A stretch of 64,000 nt of DNA. Source: Fibrobacterota bacterium (GTDB lineage: Bacteria; Fibrobacterota; Chitinivibrionia; Chitinivibrionales; Chitinispirillaceae). Below, piece by piece: positions 17,844 through 27,376 of the stretch. Numbering within the stretch: the first letter of the stretch is position 1; every line of letters begins with the position of its first letter. The notes beneath the pieces are model-generated. The model made no database searches. It saw only the letters and a program-made list of their open reading frames with translations, and was not told the origin of the DNA. Position numbers and translations under genes: made by a program. The stretch spans positions 1 to 64,000 of the forward strand of contig JAEZKC010000107.1 in NCBI GenBank assembly GCA_023436205.1, read 5' to 3'.

Positions 17844-19151
17844 TTAATAAACCGTAACACCCCACCGGCTCTTCTCCCGGTATTCCCCGGCCTCCACAAT
17901 GTAAAACCCAGCCGTCAGGTGACCGATAAACACTCTTCCTGATTTGCCTCCGTTATCAGCCACAAGCTTCCCCCGAAGGTCAAGCACCCTGATCGGAATC
18001 TTTTCAGAATAGTCCTGCACGCTGATCCATGATTTACTGATAGAAACCTGTTTCTTCACAGTTGAAATATTTTTGTGAAGAGATACAGAGACTGAGCTAT
18101 TCATCAGAATTGCAGCTATGCTACCCATAAGAGGAGTTTCCCCATTGGAATGATAATCCTGGGATAATTCCCAGATGATTACTCCGGCATATTCATTATC
18201 AGAAAGCCATCGGCTTTTACAAGCTACAGACCGGGCATTTTCAAAGGTAACATAACCTCCAGAAGGAGTAATCGCATAGGGAACCATGGCAATATCATCC
18301 CAATGAAAAACCCAGTCATTGTGGCTCATAATATTAGTATAGCTCGTATACTCAACATCTCCGGTAAAGCTTGCACCTGGGCCTGTGCTCTGAGCAAATG
18401 CATAACCATAGGTCGGAATTCCGGGAAGCAGCTTTGATTTTGGAACTCCCCTGCCGGTCCAGTAAGTCATAGACTGCTCCCAGGACCAGTCTGTAATACC
18501 ATTTCGAGGATAGAGCGGGGAGTTGTACCCCGATGTACTTGCCCACGAACCGGTAATATCATAAGTCATTATACCAATCCAGTCCACATCATCCAGAAAC
18601 CCTTCCACGGAAAACCACTTCCCCCAGTAAGGTGAGCAGGGGAGAGCCATGGTGATCAGGGCTGATGAGCCCAGAGTATCTCGCAATTCATGAACGAGTT
18701 TCCTATACCCTGCTGTATCCTGGCTTGAAGGAATGGAGGTATACTCCCAATCGATATCGATTCCATCAATTCCTCGTTCAGTAATGAACGCTTTTACATT
18801 ATGACAGAAAGTAGCACGAGTCGCATCGTTTGTGGCCATGGGGGCAAAACCATCACAGTTTCCTGCTCCGCCAAGTGAAAGAAGTACCTTCGCTCCGTGA
18901 GCATGAGCCTTCGAAATGAGAGAATCCATAGGAATGGAATTATCAGAACTAAGTCCGACCAACTTGCCCGCGGCATCAGGGTACATGAATGCCCAGGCTA
19001 TATGATTGATCTGAGAAAAATCGACTTGCCTCCATGTATAAGATGGAGTCATCCACTTTCCCCAGGCGGGAAAATAACCGACCACTTTCTTGCTGGTTTG
19101 ACCCTGAAGGGTAAACACTAAAAGAATAAGAACGACTGTAACTTTTTTCAT
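17844..19151 (-). CDS. Secreted GH18 chitinase-like glycosidase with sorting tail
   Basis: The 435-residue protein has a short signal peptide (about 1-18) and a GH18 TIM barrel (about 20-350). The signature DxxDxDxE is complete: Asp129, Asp132, Asp134 and the proton donor Glu136 in DGIDIDWEY. LSLGGAG at about 91-97 is the conserved strand-3 motif, and IMTYD and VIIWELSQD are the late-strand motifs. GH18 enzymes hydrolyse chitin or related GlcNAc polymers with substrate assistance; whether this one acts on chitin or an N-glycan-like substrate is not certain. The last ~75 residues form a type A sorting-like module (VLDLRGKLVADNGG, then TAGFYIVEAGE). AGGAGGG precedes the ATG. Its promoter has a TATATT-like box but not the xylan-gene palindrome. 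Confidence 0.92.
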   Translation of the reverse strand: MKKVTVVLILLVFTLQGQTSKKVVGYFPAWGKWMTPSYTWRQVDFSQINHIAWAFMYPDAAGKLVGLSSDNSIPMDSLISKAHAHGAKVLLSLGGAGNCDGFAPMATNDATRATFCHNVKAFITERGIDGIDIDWEYTSIPSSQDTAGYRKLVHELRDTLGSSALITMALPCSPYWGKWFSVEGFLDDVDWIGIMTYDITGSWASTSGYNSPLYPRNGITDWSWEQSMTYWTGRGVPKSKLLPGIPTYGYAFAQSTGPGASFTGDVEYTSYTNIMSHNDWVFHWDDIAMVPYAITPSGGYVTFENARSVACKSRWLSDNEYAGVIIWELSQDYHSNGETPLMGSIAAILMNSSVSVSLHKNISTVKKQVSISKSWISVQDYSEKIPIRVLDLRGKLVADNGGKSGRVFIGHLTAGFYIVEAGEYREKSRWGVTVY

Positions 19152-19343
19152 GAGCCCTCCTGTTTGTGATGCTTGGGAATTATTTTGAATATAGAAAAGG
19201 TTCCATTGGAAGTAAATAAGAATTGAGAAACTTTGCCCTCAGCTCGTAAACCTAGTAGCAGATCAGATAATAATTTTTAAGGTCGCAGTGTCGTTGGGGT
19301 ACTTTGGAAAGTGAATGGTAGTAAAAAGAGGGGTAATTAAGAT

Positions 19344-19378
19344 CCCGGAGTCGGAGAAAACCAAGCTCCAACTCCGGG
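19344..19378 (-). terminator. Terminator-like hairpin after the GH10 xylanase gene
   Basis: CCCGGAGTCGGAG (19344-19356) pairs with CTCCAACTCCGGG (19366-19378), 12 of 13 positions, around a 9-nt loop. It is 22 nt past the xylanase stop on the minus strand and is followed by an A/T-rich stretch. Confidence 0.7.
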
Positions 19379-19400
19379 AAGCCTCCGGGGGGAGGGGGAG

Positions 19401-21401
19401 TTATTTGCCACTCAAAATGATATTTGTTTTTTGAACTGTATTTCCGCTGCGAACTTCAAAGATGTAGTACCCTCTCGGAAAATCCGCAGTTCTGAAACTG
19501 CAGACTTGAGCAGAACCTGGAGCTGCTTTGAAATTTGCGGAGTGGACTACATTACCCTTCAAATCGTACATTGTTACATAGGTGCGGTTCATTTCTGTAT
19601 TGTGAAGAGTCACACTAAGCAAGGATCCTTGCTGACGAACGCTCATCTGTCTTGGCTTACTATTATGAATCGGGGCTGTAGCTGTGGGAATTGACTGAAT
19701 TTCAAAAAGAGATACATTGTCCACATTTACTGTTGCTGTATTCAATCCCGCACTGAATTCAACTCTGGCATTTTCATAAGTAGGACTTTCCATGACAAAA
19801 TCAAGTGTGAAAGTCTGCTTGCTTGTGGTAAGATTGACTTCAGATGCTCCGTTTTTAACATCGGTCAGAAACGTTGTCCAGGGATCAACCGGCATTCCCA
19901 CATTTATGTTCAACGTCCGGTTAGCGGAAGCATACGCATCATACATCAATCGGTAAGTTTTGCCCTGCTCAAGCCGCATGCCCGGCTGAACGACCTGAAT
20001 ATCATATGAATTTTCACCGATGGCACTGATTGTGAGCCGGTACTCACCGTTAACCACACTGCCAGTACCGCTACCGTTCCAGTTATTGAATGTCCAGGAC
20101 TCTGTTCCGGCTGAAAATGAACCGTTCAGCACCAAATCCGGCTTGCCGTCAGTGGTGGTGAAATTTGCAGTGATAGTCTTTGCCGCATCCATAGTGACAT
20201 TTAGGGGATTTTGATTTCCAGTAGCGCTTCCGCTCCATCCGCTGAACACCCAGCCGCTTGAAGGAGTGGCGGTGATTGTCACCTGAGTGCCCTTTTCATA
20301 ACTGCTTGCATTGGGGCTGCGCGTTACGCTCCCCCGCCCTCTTGTGCTGACTGTTAAGTTATAAGTTGAGCTCCCGCCATTATTGAAATTGGGATAGTCA
20401 TTTGGAGGGTTAGGGTTGTTTTTTATGAAATCCCTAAGCCAGGTCATGGCCGGGCGGTCTGCCCCATTGTTGATCAGGCCAGTACCGGTCACCCAGGTGG
20501 AACCGTAGATATAGCCCCAGATGGTGATACCCACAACTTTTGGGTGATTCCACATCACAGGGATATGTGCCTGATAATTTGTTAGCTGCACCTGGTCGTT
20601 AACATCGCCGATGTCGTATTCTGTAATGTACATCGGAAGCTTTATGGAATTCCAGATATCATCAAGTCGCGATTTCAGAACCGAAGCGGACGTACCTTTC
20701 AATCCATGCGCCTGGAAACCCACTGCATCGATAGGTGCTCCTGCGGCGATGAGCTTGGGGATAATCTGCTTGATCCAAGTGATCTCATTGCCCCATTCAA
20801 GAGTATTATAGTCATTATAAATGAGGATGGCATTGGGCCAGCGGGTTCGAGCCATTTTGAAGGATTCTACGATCCAGTCAAACCCGGTGGAACCAATTCC
20901 ACCCAAGGCGTCACGGAAAGGAATAGGGGCATGCTTACCGGCATTCCAGTCATTAGGGTTTGACATGTAGGCTTCATTTACCACATCAATCATCTGCACA
21001 TCTGGGTAACGTGCGGCACAGGCATCAAACCATTCGATTATCTCGGCCCGCTGATCGGCTGTAGAAAGGTTATTCATCCAACTGGGGTACTGGCTTCCCC
21101 ACACCAGTGTATGAAATTTCCAGGGGATGTTGTTCTGCTTTGCATAATTTGCAATACGGTCGGCACCTGTCCAGTTCATCTGATCTCGGGTGCCTTCCAC
21201 CGATGACCACTTATGCTCGTTTTCGCCGGTGATCTGGTTCCACATGCTTAAAAAATCTGAACGCACTTGGCCGTTGGTAGTGATGTTTCCAAGGAACTTG
21301 TTAGCTCCTTTGGCAAGCTGGGCACTCGATGAAAATGCCCCTAGAAGCACACAAACGAGTACCAGACCGGGTAAGGATGGCAGAAAAGGTTTTGCCCGCA
21401 T
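19401..21401 (-). CDS. Secreted GH10 endo-1,4-beta-xylanase with InlB-type repeat, CBM4_9-like module and sorting tail
   Basis: The start at 21401 is preferred: it gives a clean signal peptide (about 1-28, MRAKPFLPSL onward) after AAAGG, whereas an in-frame ATG 44 codons upstream would place the signal internally and overlap the divergent promoter. Of 666 residues, about 30-330 are the GH10 barrel, with acid/base Glu143 (DVVNEAY) and nucleophile Glu261 (YITEYDI). It should cleave xylan backbones internally. A Listeria-Bacteroides repeat (RGSVTRSPNASSYEKGT, about 348-416), a CBM4_9-like module (about 422-575) and a type A sorting tail (about 590-666) follow. The CBM is the most diverged of the eight copies in the window. 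It is transcribed divergently from the GH27 gene and shares the palindrome at 21598. Confidence 0.93.
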   Translation of the reverse strand: MRAKPFLPSLPGLVLVCVLLGAFSSSAQLAKGANKFLGNITTNGQVRSDFLSMWNQITGENEHKWSSVEGTRDQMNWTGADRIANYAKQNNIPWKFHTLVWGSQYPSWMNNLSTADQRAEIIEWFDACAARYPDVQMIDVVNEAYMSNPNDWNAGKHAPIPFRDALGGIGSTGFDWIVESFKMARTRWPNAILIYNDYNTLEWGNEITWIKQIIPKLIAAGAPIDAVGFQAHGLKGTSASVLKSRLDDIWNSIKLPMYITEYDIGDVNDQVQLTNYQAHIPVMWNHPKVVGITIWGYIYGSTWVTGTGLINNGADRPAMTWLRDFIKNNPNPPNDYPNFNNGGSSTYNLTVSTRGRGSVTRSPNASSYEKGTQVTITATPSSGWVFSGWSGSATGNQNPLNVTMDAAKTITANFTTTDGKPDLVLNGSFSAGTESWTFNNWNGSGTGSVVNGEYRLTISAIGENSYDIQVVQPGMRLEQGKTYRLMYDAYASANRTLNINVGMPVDPWTTFLTDVKNGASEVNLTTSKQTFTLDFVMESPTYENARVEFSAGLNTATVNVDNVSLFEIQSIPTATAPIHNSKPRQMSVRQQGSLLSVTLHNTEMNRTYVTMYDLKGNVVHSANFKAAPGSAQVCSFRTADFPRGYYIFEVRSGNTVQKTNIILSGK

Positions 21402-21597
21402 AGAGAAGCCTTTCGCTGATTTTTTATGAAACTCTAAAGGATTTATACGTTCGTTCACGGTTACCTCTCTTACAATAGTATCGATTTTTGAAACTGCAGT
21501 TTCGGCCACAATGCGTTGAACCAAATTAGCCACTTTTTTAATATAAGCACAAATTGATTAATATTCCGCCAATTTCATGCACCATTCGGAACAATCT

Positions 21598-21615
21598 GTT
21601 GAACAAAACTTCAAC
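21598..21615. promoter_or_regulatory. Palindromic operator A between GH10 and GH27 genes
   Basis: GTTGAACAAAACTTCAAC is a perfect GTTGAA-N6-TTCAAC palindrome. For the plus-strand GH27 gene a TATATT box lies at 21658-21663, 42 nt after the palindrome. For the minus-strand xylanase a TATATT box lies at 21545-21540, 52 nt away. A half site GTTGAA is at 21515. No good -35 hexamer is seen on either side, which fits activator-dependent promoters. The whole 21402-21739 gap is regulatory; no gene is seen there. Confidence 0.75.
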
Positions 21616-21739
21616 ATTTTTTAAAACTGTTCATGAGCGCCACTACCTTTTCAGGTGTATATTGGTGAAAAGAATCGAAAAGCTAACAATCAACACTTCA
21701 CAATCGCTACTGAAACAGTTCTTGATATGGGAGCCCTTT

Positions 21740-23620
21740 ATGTTGAAAACAAGACTGGTATTTTTTTCCTGCATTGTAATCTTTTTAACAGCAGGTAAGT
21801 TTTTTAATGCAAATGCTTTGAATAATGGTCTGGCCCGAACTCCCCCAATGGGGTGGAACAGCTGGAATATTTTCCATGAAAACATCAATGAAGTACAGAT
21901 AAAGGAAATTGCTGATGCAATAGTCAGCTCCGGCATGAGGGATGCCGGATACATTTATCTGAATCTGGATGACAACTGGATGGCTACATCGCGAGATGCA
22001 AACGGAAAGCTTAGAGCGGATCCCGTCCGTTTTCCCAGCGGAATGAAAGCGCTTGGAGATTACATCCACTCTAAAGGACTGAAATTTGGAATTTATGGTG
22101 ATCGTGGATTGAGAACCTGTCATCACTACTATGCTGGGCCTGTTGGTTCTGGAAGTGGAAGCTATCAGAAAGAGCAGCTTGATGCAAACACATTCGCAGA
22201 ATGGGGTGTGGACTATCTTAAATATGACAATTGTGATCCGGCTCCCGGTTCAAACATGCAGAGAGACTATGAGCGAATGAGAGATGCACTTGCAAATTGC
22301 GGCAGAGATATCGTGTTCAGTGTTTGCGCCTGGGGATACCAGAGCTGGATGCCTGCAACTGGAAATCTATGGCGCACAACCGGCGACATAACTGATAAGT
22401 GGGACAATGGAAATGACTGGTTCAAAGGAATAATCAATGCAATTGACGGAAATGCCGGTTATGCAAGTTCAGCGGGTCCCGGAGGCTGGAACGATCCCGA
22501 TATGCTTGAGATTGGAAATGGTGGTTGTACTACAGAGGAGTACCGCACTCAAATGAGCATGTGGTGTATCATGGCCTCACCTCTTATTGCCGGGCACGAT
22601 GTCAGAAGAATGTCCCAGACCACCAAAGATATTCTCCTCAATAAGGAAGTGATCGCTGTCAATCAGGACCCCGCAGGTATTCAAGGTACCAGAATAAAAG
22701 TCAGCAACGGTCTTGAGATCTGGTGCAAACCTCTAGGCTCTGCGAACGGAACAACGAAAGCAGTCGCCTTACTCAACAGAACTGGTGCTACAGCGAGTAT
22801 AACTGTAAACTTTGCCGATATTGGCCTAAGCGGGACAGTTACCGTACGAGACTTATGGGCGAAAACTGAGCGGGGCAGTTTTACTGGCTCCTTCACCATG
22901 TCGGTTCCCTCTCATGGTACAGGTATGCTGAAGATTTCAAGCGAACCACCTCAACCCAAATCTGCTTTCTCAGAGATCGAAGCAGAAAGCTTCTATACTC
23001 AGTCAGGAATCCAGACGGAAAGCTGTTCAGAAGGTGGAGAGGATATTGGCTATATCGAGAATGGAGACTATGCAGTATACCACTTGGTTGATTTCGAAAA
23101 TGGTGCACTGGGATTTCAGGTGAGGACGGCCAGTGGTGGAAGCGGTGGAGCTATTGAAATCAGGCTTGACAGTTTGAACGGACCTCTTGCAGGAACCTGC
23201 CCCATTGACATTACTGGAGGCTGGCAAACCTGGGCAACCACAACCTGCAATATAAACAAGATTACTGGTATACACGATTTGTATCTCAAATTTTCAGGAG
23301 ATGCCGGTTACTTATTCAACGTAAACTGGTTTCAGTTTACCAGTGGCACTGTAAATACCGATGTGGCCCCCAAAGTGATCATGAGGAACAGAGATTTCAG
23401 TTATAATGCCCACATTACAAGTGGCAACTTGATTATATCACCTTCTAATGATTACCAGAAGTATAGTTTGTCTATTCACAAGCTTAATGGACAATTAGTG
23501 AGTAAAATGTCTGGTGTTACAGGTTCGGTGACAGTCCCTGTCAGAAGCAAGGGAACCTATATAGTTCACACTAACAGTAACGGTCACCAAAGTAAAAGGA
23601 TAATCACTTCTCTACAGTAA
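21740..23620 (+). CDS. Secreted GH27 alpha-galactosidase with CBM6 and sorting tail
   Basis: The ATG at 21740 follows GGGAG and starts a signal peptide (about 1-26); an in-frame ATG at 21554 would place the regulatory palindrome inside the coding region and is rejected. Of 626 residues, about 28-400 form the GH27 barrel and its beta domain: TPPMGWNSW near 34, nucleophile Asp163 (YLKYDNC) and acid/base Asp216 (WRTTGDI). It should release terminal alpha-galactose from side chains, for example of galactoglucomannan or galactosylated xyloglucan. GH27 also contains beta-L-arabinopyranosidases, so that activity is possible. A CBM6 covers about 417-535 (EIEAESF to VNWFQF) and a sorting tail the last ~70 residues. 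The GH43 gene follows after 38 nt in the same direction. Confidence 0.92.
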   Translation: MLKTRLVFFSCIVIFLTAGKFFNANALNNGLARTPPMGWNSWNIFHENINEVQIKEIADAIVSSGMRDAGYIYLNLDDNWMATSRDANGKLRADPVRFPSGMKALGDYIHSKGLKFGIYGDRGLRTCHHYYAGPVGSGSGSYQKEQLDANTFAEWGVDYLKYDNCDPAPGSNMQRDYERMRDALANCGRDIVFSVCAWGYQSWMPATGNLWRTTGDITDKWDNGNDWFKGIINAIDGNAGYASSAGPGGWNDPDMLEIGNGGCTTEEYRTQMSMWCIMASPLIAGHDVRRMSQTTKDILLNKEVIAVNQDPAGIQGTRIKVSNGLEIWCKPLGSANGTTKAVALLNRTGATASITVNFADIGLSGTVTVRDLWAKTERGSFTGSFTMSVPSHGTGMLKISSEPPQPKSAFSEIEAESFYTQSGIQTESCSEGGEDIGYIENGDYAVYHLVDFENGALGFQVRTASGGSGGAIEIRLDSLNGPLAGTCPIDITGGWQTWATTTCNINKITGIHDLYLKFSGDAGYLFNVNWFQFTSGTVNTDVAPKVIMRNRDFSYNAHITSGNLIISPSNDYQKYSLSIHKLNGQLVSKMSGVTGSVTVPVRSKGTYIVHTNSNGHQSKRIITSLQ

Positions 23621-23658
23621 CAGTTAAGATTATAACTGAAACTGAAAGGCGCAACAAC

Positions 23659-25944
23659 ATGAGATTCACTAAATGTTCCATTTTCATTTTCCTGCTTTTT
23701 GCAATTTCCATGGGCGATAACCCTGTCGTACAGACAGTCTATACAGCTGATCCAGCGCCAATGGTATATGACGGCAAAGTGTACCTTTATACCAGCCACG
23801 ATGAGGATGTGTTGATCGATGGTTTCTTCACCATGATGGATTGGAGATGCTATTCATCAGAAGATATGGTAAACTGGACAGATCATGGAGCAGTTGCTTC
23901 TCTTAAATCGTTCAACTGGACAGGCAGCAATGGTGCCTGGGCTCCGCAGGCTATTTACCGCAACGGAAAGTTCTATCTGTACTGCCCCATACACATGAAA
24001 GGTATTGGGGTGCTGGTGTCAGACAGCCCCTTTGGACCATTTTCCGATCCCCTCAAAAAGCCATTGATCAATAACAGCATGGCTGATATTGACCCCACAG
24101 TATTCATAGACACTGATGGCCAGGCATACCTGTACTGGGGAAATCCCAACCTTTATTATGTAAAACTGAACGAAGATATGATTTCGTATTCCGGTAGAAT
24201 AGAGCAGATTCCACTTACAGTTGAAAGTTTCGGAAGGCGTTCCAATACCGAAAGGCCAACATCTTACGAAGAAGGACCATGGTTTTACAAAAGAAACAGT
24301 ACGTATTATATGGTATTCGCTGGAGGTCCCATATCTGAACATATCGCCTATTCTACAAGCCCCGGTCCTACCGGCCCCTGGACCTACAGAGGCGTTATCA
24401 TGCCGACTCAAGGTGGAAGCTTTACAAACCACCCAGGCATCATCGATTTCAAGGGCAATTCTTATCTGTTCTATCATAATGCCGCTCTACCGGGAGGTGG
24501 TGGCTTCAAACGATCGGTATGCGTTGAACAATTCTCATATAATGCTGACGGTACCATTCCCACCATCAACATGACAAAGAATGGTGCGCCTCAGGTCGGC
24601 AGCCTAAACCCTTTCGATACCATACAAGCCGAAACAATCTGCTGGCAGTCCGGTGTGGAAACCGCAGCCTGCAGTGAGGGGGGCATGATGGTTACAGATG
24701 TTTCCGCAAATGATTATATAAAAGTAAAGGGAGCAAATTTCGGCGATGGAGCCGAGAAATTCGAGGTTCGCGCGGCTAGTGGATCCTCGGGCGGAACCAT
24801 CGAACTGCGCTTGGGCAGCCAGACAGGGACCCTGGTCGGCACCTGTACCATCACTGGAACCGGTAGCTGGACCACATGGAAAACGTTTGAATGTGCAATA
24901 AGCAACTGTACTGGGATAAAGGATCTGTTTCTGGTCTTCAAGGGATCGGGTGAACCGTTCAGACTCAACTGGTACCGTTTCAGCGGGCCATCCGGGTATC
25001 TGTTATCGAGTGAAATTACTGGCCAGGGAACAATCACTCGTTCTCCCAACAGTACAAGTTACGCGGAAGGTACATCAGTTACCCTTACGGCTCAGCCGGA
25101 AACCGGATGGGAGTTCATTGAATGGAGCGGCATCGGAGTCAGTGGTAACCAGAATCCTCTCACTATCACTATGAATGCAGATAGAACTATTACTGCACTT
25201 TTCGCCCGTAAAACTGTGGACGGCAACTTGGTGCTCAACGGAGATTTTACATCAGGAACTACAAATTGGACTCTCAATGTGTGGGGTGGAGAAGCAACCG
25301 GCAGTGTAACTGGCGGAGAGTACCAATTCGCGATCGCAAGCACAGGCACCAACAGTTATGATATCCAACTGGTCCAGCCCGGGCTTTTTCTGCAGAACGG
25401 GAAAACGTATCAGGTTACCTTCGATGCCCGTGCTGAATCAGACAGAACTCTGGAAGTGAATATGGAAATGGCAGACAATCCGTGGACAAGCTATTTACCT
25501 GAATTGCAACATTTCGACCTTACCACCACGAAACAGACATACTCTTTCATCTTTACTATGGAACAGCCTTCAGATGTCAATGGCCGCTTGGGATTTAATG
25601 TAAGCACATCAACGGCAGATGTCTTTATAGACAATGTGGCAGTAAAGCTTCATGATCTGACTTCAGTCTCGCAGTTTAAACAGAAGATATCCTCTAAAAT
25701 GAAAACATCTTACAGCAACGGCTTATTGAAAGTAGTGTTTTCTGGTGCCGAAAACAACCCTGTTCAAATCCGACTTTACAGTTTAAAGGGAGATGTGGTG
25801 CAGTCTGTTTTTCTTCAGAGACAAACCAGTATGATTTACAGTCACAGTTTCAACATGTCGAATAACCCCAGCGGCTTCTATATAGTGGAAGCGTTGAATG
25901 GTAACAAAACTATAAGTAGCTCAAGGGTTCTGATAACCAGATAA
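23659..25944 (+). CDS. Secreted GH43 glycosidase with CBM6, InlB-type repeat, CBM4_9-like module and sorting tail
   Basis: A 761-residue, four-module enzyme. After a signal peptide (about 1-19), the five-bladed GH43 propeller (about 22-310) shows the catalytic base Asp31 (TADPAPM), the pKa-modulating Asp145 (DIDPTVF) and the acid Glu205 (YEEGPWF). Such enzymes act as beta-xylosidases or alpha-L-arabinofuranosidases on arabinoxylan; which one cannot be told. CBM6 (about 318-440), a Listeria-Bacteroides repeat (about 452-520), a CBM4_9-like module (about 522-665) and a type A sorting tail follow. It lies 38 nt after the GH27 gene and probably shares its mRNA, so the palindrome at 21598 would control both. 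Confidence 0.92.
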   Translation: MRFTKCSIFIFLLFAISMGDNPVVQTVYTADPAPMVYDGKVYLYTSHDEDVLIDGFFTMMDWRCYSSEDMVNWTDHGAVASLKSFNWTGSNGAWAPQAIYRNGKFYLYCPIHMKGIGVLVSDSPFGPFSDPLKKPLINNSMADIDPTVFIDTDGQAYLYWGNPNLYYVKLNEDMISYSGRIEQIPLTVESFGRRSNTERPTSYEEGPWFYKRNSTYYMVFAGGPISEHIAYSTSPGPTGPWTYRGVIMPTQGGSFTNHPGIIDFKGNSYLFYHNAALPGGGGFKRSVCVEQFSYNADGTIPTINMTKNGAPQVGSLNPFDTIQAETICWQSGVETAACSEGGMMVTDVSANDYIKVKGANFGDGAEKFEVRAASGSSGGTIELRLGSQTGTLVGTCTITGTGSWTTWKTFECAISNCTGIKDLFLVFKGSGEPFRLNWYRFSGPSGYLLSSEITGQGTITRSPNSTSYAEGTSVTLTAQPETGWEFIEWSGIGVSGNQNPLTITMNADRTITALFARKTVDGNLVLNGDFTSGTTNWTLNVWGGEATGSVTGGEYQFAIASTGTNSYDIQLVQPGLFLQNGKTYQVTFDARAESDRTLEVNMEMADNPWTSYLPELQHFDLTTTKQTYSFIFTMEQPSDVNGRLGFNVSTSTADVFIDNVAVKLHDLTSVSQFKQKISSKMKTSYSNGLLKVVFSGAENNPVQIRLYSLKGDVVQSVFLQRQTSMIYSHSFNMSNNPSGFYIVEALNGNKTISSSRVLITR

Positions 25945-26256
25945 CTATGATCAATCGAGAGATGAGAAGTGCCTCGGTCCGACAGTTCATAATTCGTAAA
26001 CCGCTCATCGTAGGTCGTAGATCAAAAAGGATTTACGATGGACGATGAGCGAATTTGGAATTACTTCGAAGGTGAAGCAAATAGCGATTTATGTTTGCTA
26101 TGAAAAAAAGTCAGGAGACGCTACACTTCGACTTCGGCGAACCTACGCTTCCGTTGATAGAAATCGAAGGACAGGCAGTGTGTGTGGAACAGGGGCATGT
26201 CTTTTATCCAGAAGTTCCTAATTCACATATCGCCCACGCAGGTCGCAGATCTAACT
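25945..26256. other. Intergenic stretch with hairpin and repeat-like sequence
   Basis: There is no convincing gene; a 63-codon frame at 26091-26282 lacks a ribosome site. The region contains a long imperfect inverted repeat (26002-26051) and a diverged second copy of one arm (26220-26251). Confidence 0.5.
26002..26051. repeat. Long imperfect inverted repeat after the GH43 gene
   Basis: CGCTCATCGTAGGTCGTAGATC (arms written to 26023) pairs with the arm ending GACGATGAGCG at 26051, about 18 of 22 positions, around a short A-rich loop. The left arm with its flank (25991-26023) resembles 26220-26251. It could terminate the GH27-GH43 transcript or be a dispersed intergenic repeat. Confidence 0.55.
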
Positions 26257-26973
26257 CTAATCATCAAAACCCGGTCTTTTAAACTCCCAGGCACGAGGGA
26301 ATTCCCGCTCAACAACCCTACGCAAGGCAATCAACTGGCCAAGAAAATCTGCAATTTCATCCTCTTTGCAAAAAGAGCGTATGATGCTCCAGGCGGCAAT
26401 GGAACGGTTCAGTGCGATAAGCGCCACCTTTGCCGATCCGTTTTCATCAGAATGTACCAACACTTCTTTCCATTCATCGCGATGAGTGCTTTTCGCTCTT
26501 GCAAGTTTTACTGCGATGAAAAAGGCGTACCATCCGACTACCTCAATTGCATCAGCTAACTTAATGGATAGAGGTGTCGAAACGGTATTCTGTTTTGTAA
26601 AATCAGTAGCTAAATTGTCTCCACTTTCAAAAACATTTATCCATTTCCGGGCTGCATCTGCATACGATTGAGCTTGCCTGAAAAGCTCACTTTTACTTCC
26701 ATCTTTACGCTCATTCATCAGATCCTCAAGTTCCTCAGAGAAATCATCCTCCATCTCAGGACTTGAAACATCGTCGTTCTCATCTTCTAAACTTCTACAT
26801 TCAACAGTTTTCTCCATTATCGAATCAAATGCTTCCCAAAACAGTCTCCTGCTTTCATCAGTTCCGTCCATCTTCTCTTCTTCCAGCCTAATTGCATATG
26901 AGCTGCACTTGGATGTAAAAGTACAGCGCTCACACCATCCATCACAGTAATTAAAAATGCCGGATATGTACAT
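26257..26973 (-). CDS. Hypothetical protein with N-terminal cysteine cluster
   Basis: I do not recognise a characterised family. The ATG at 26973 is preferred because AAGAGG lies 7 nt upstream; in-frame ATGs at 26979 and 27027 are poorer. The 238-residue protein opens with a conserved-looking motif, YCDGWCERCTFTSKC, whose four cysteines could bind zinc or an iron-sulphur cluster. A very acidic middle (about 60-100) and a mostly helical C-terminal domain (about 110-238) follow. Unnamed proteins starting with this YCDxWCExCxFTxxC pattern occur in Bacteroidota and related groups. It has no signal peptide. It is a lone minus-strand gene between two enzyme clusters and has no obvious link to either. 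Confidence 0.7.
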   Translation of the reverse strand: MYISGIFNYCDGWCERCTFTSKCSSYAIRLEEEKMDGTDESRRLFWEAFDSIMEKTVECRSLEDENDDVSSPEMEDDFSEELEDLMNERKDGSKSELFRQAQSYADAARKWINVFESGDNLATDFTKQNTVSTPLSIKLADAIEVVGWYAFFIAVKLARAKSTHRDEWKEVLVHSDENGSAKVALIALNRSIAAWSIIRSFCKEDEIADFLGQLIALRRVVEREFPRAWEFKRPGFDD

Positions 26974-27376
26974 GCCCATCCTCTTGTAAATATTGTTAAA
27001 GCAACAGTAATTAATGGCTCCAAACATCTCCCATCCTTTTATCTGGTAAGGTTGGAAGTGTCTGAATGGGGCATTATGCTACGAAGGCAAATTTCGAAAG
27101 AAATTCGCCTATCGTTCCTTTATCAATATATATAAAGTATCGTGGATTCGAGAAATCAATTACAGAAATCCATCCTATTTGAATACCGTAGTATCTGTAA
27201 TCAAAGTAGTGTAATTATTCGTGGTGTGGTTTTTTAGGACACTAATGGGATTACAATAGCTACTATTGAAAGTGATTTTCATCAGCCAAGAATATTGAAT
27301 CATAATGCCAAGCCGAAAGAAGTTTCGCTTTACCTAACCTCGAATTCGAAAATTAATCACGAGAGCATGTCTGAAT
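26974..27376. other. Intergenic region with two small hairpins
   Basis: No gene is seen. One hairpin at 27085-27110 has an AGGCAAATTTC arm, a GAAA loop and one mismatch. A second at 27310-27330 (AAGC-GAAA against TTTCGCTT, one bulge) lies ~50 nt past the stop of the minus-strand GH5 gene and may end the long xylan operon. Confidence 0.45.
27310..27330 (-). terminator. Possible terminator of the minus-strand xylan operon
   Basis: The short stem AAGCCGAAA/TTTCGCTT with a 4-nt loop is downstream of the last gene of the operon. There is no T-run, so confidence is low. Confidence 0.35.

Noticed and set aside
21402..21533. N-terminal extension of the GH10 xylanase to 21533
   Set aside because: It would bury the signal peptide 44 residues in and cover the divergent promoter with its half site.
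21554..21739. N-terminal extension of the GH27 gene to 21554
   Set aside because: It would place palindrome A and the TATATT box inside the coding region; the ATG at 21740 has a ribosome site and a signal peptide.
26091..26282. 63-codon frame in the gap after the GH43 gene
   Set aside because: No ribosome site, no recognisable motif, and it overlaps the end of the convergent gene.
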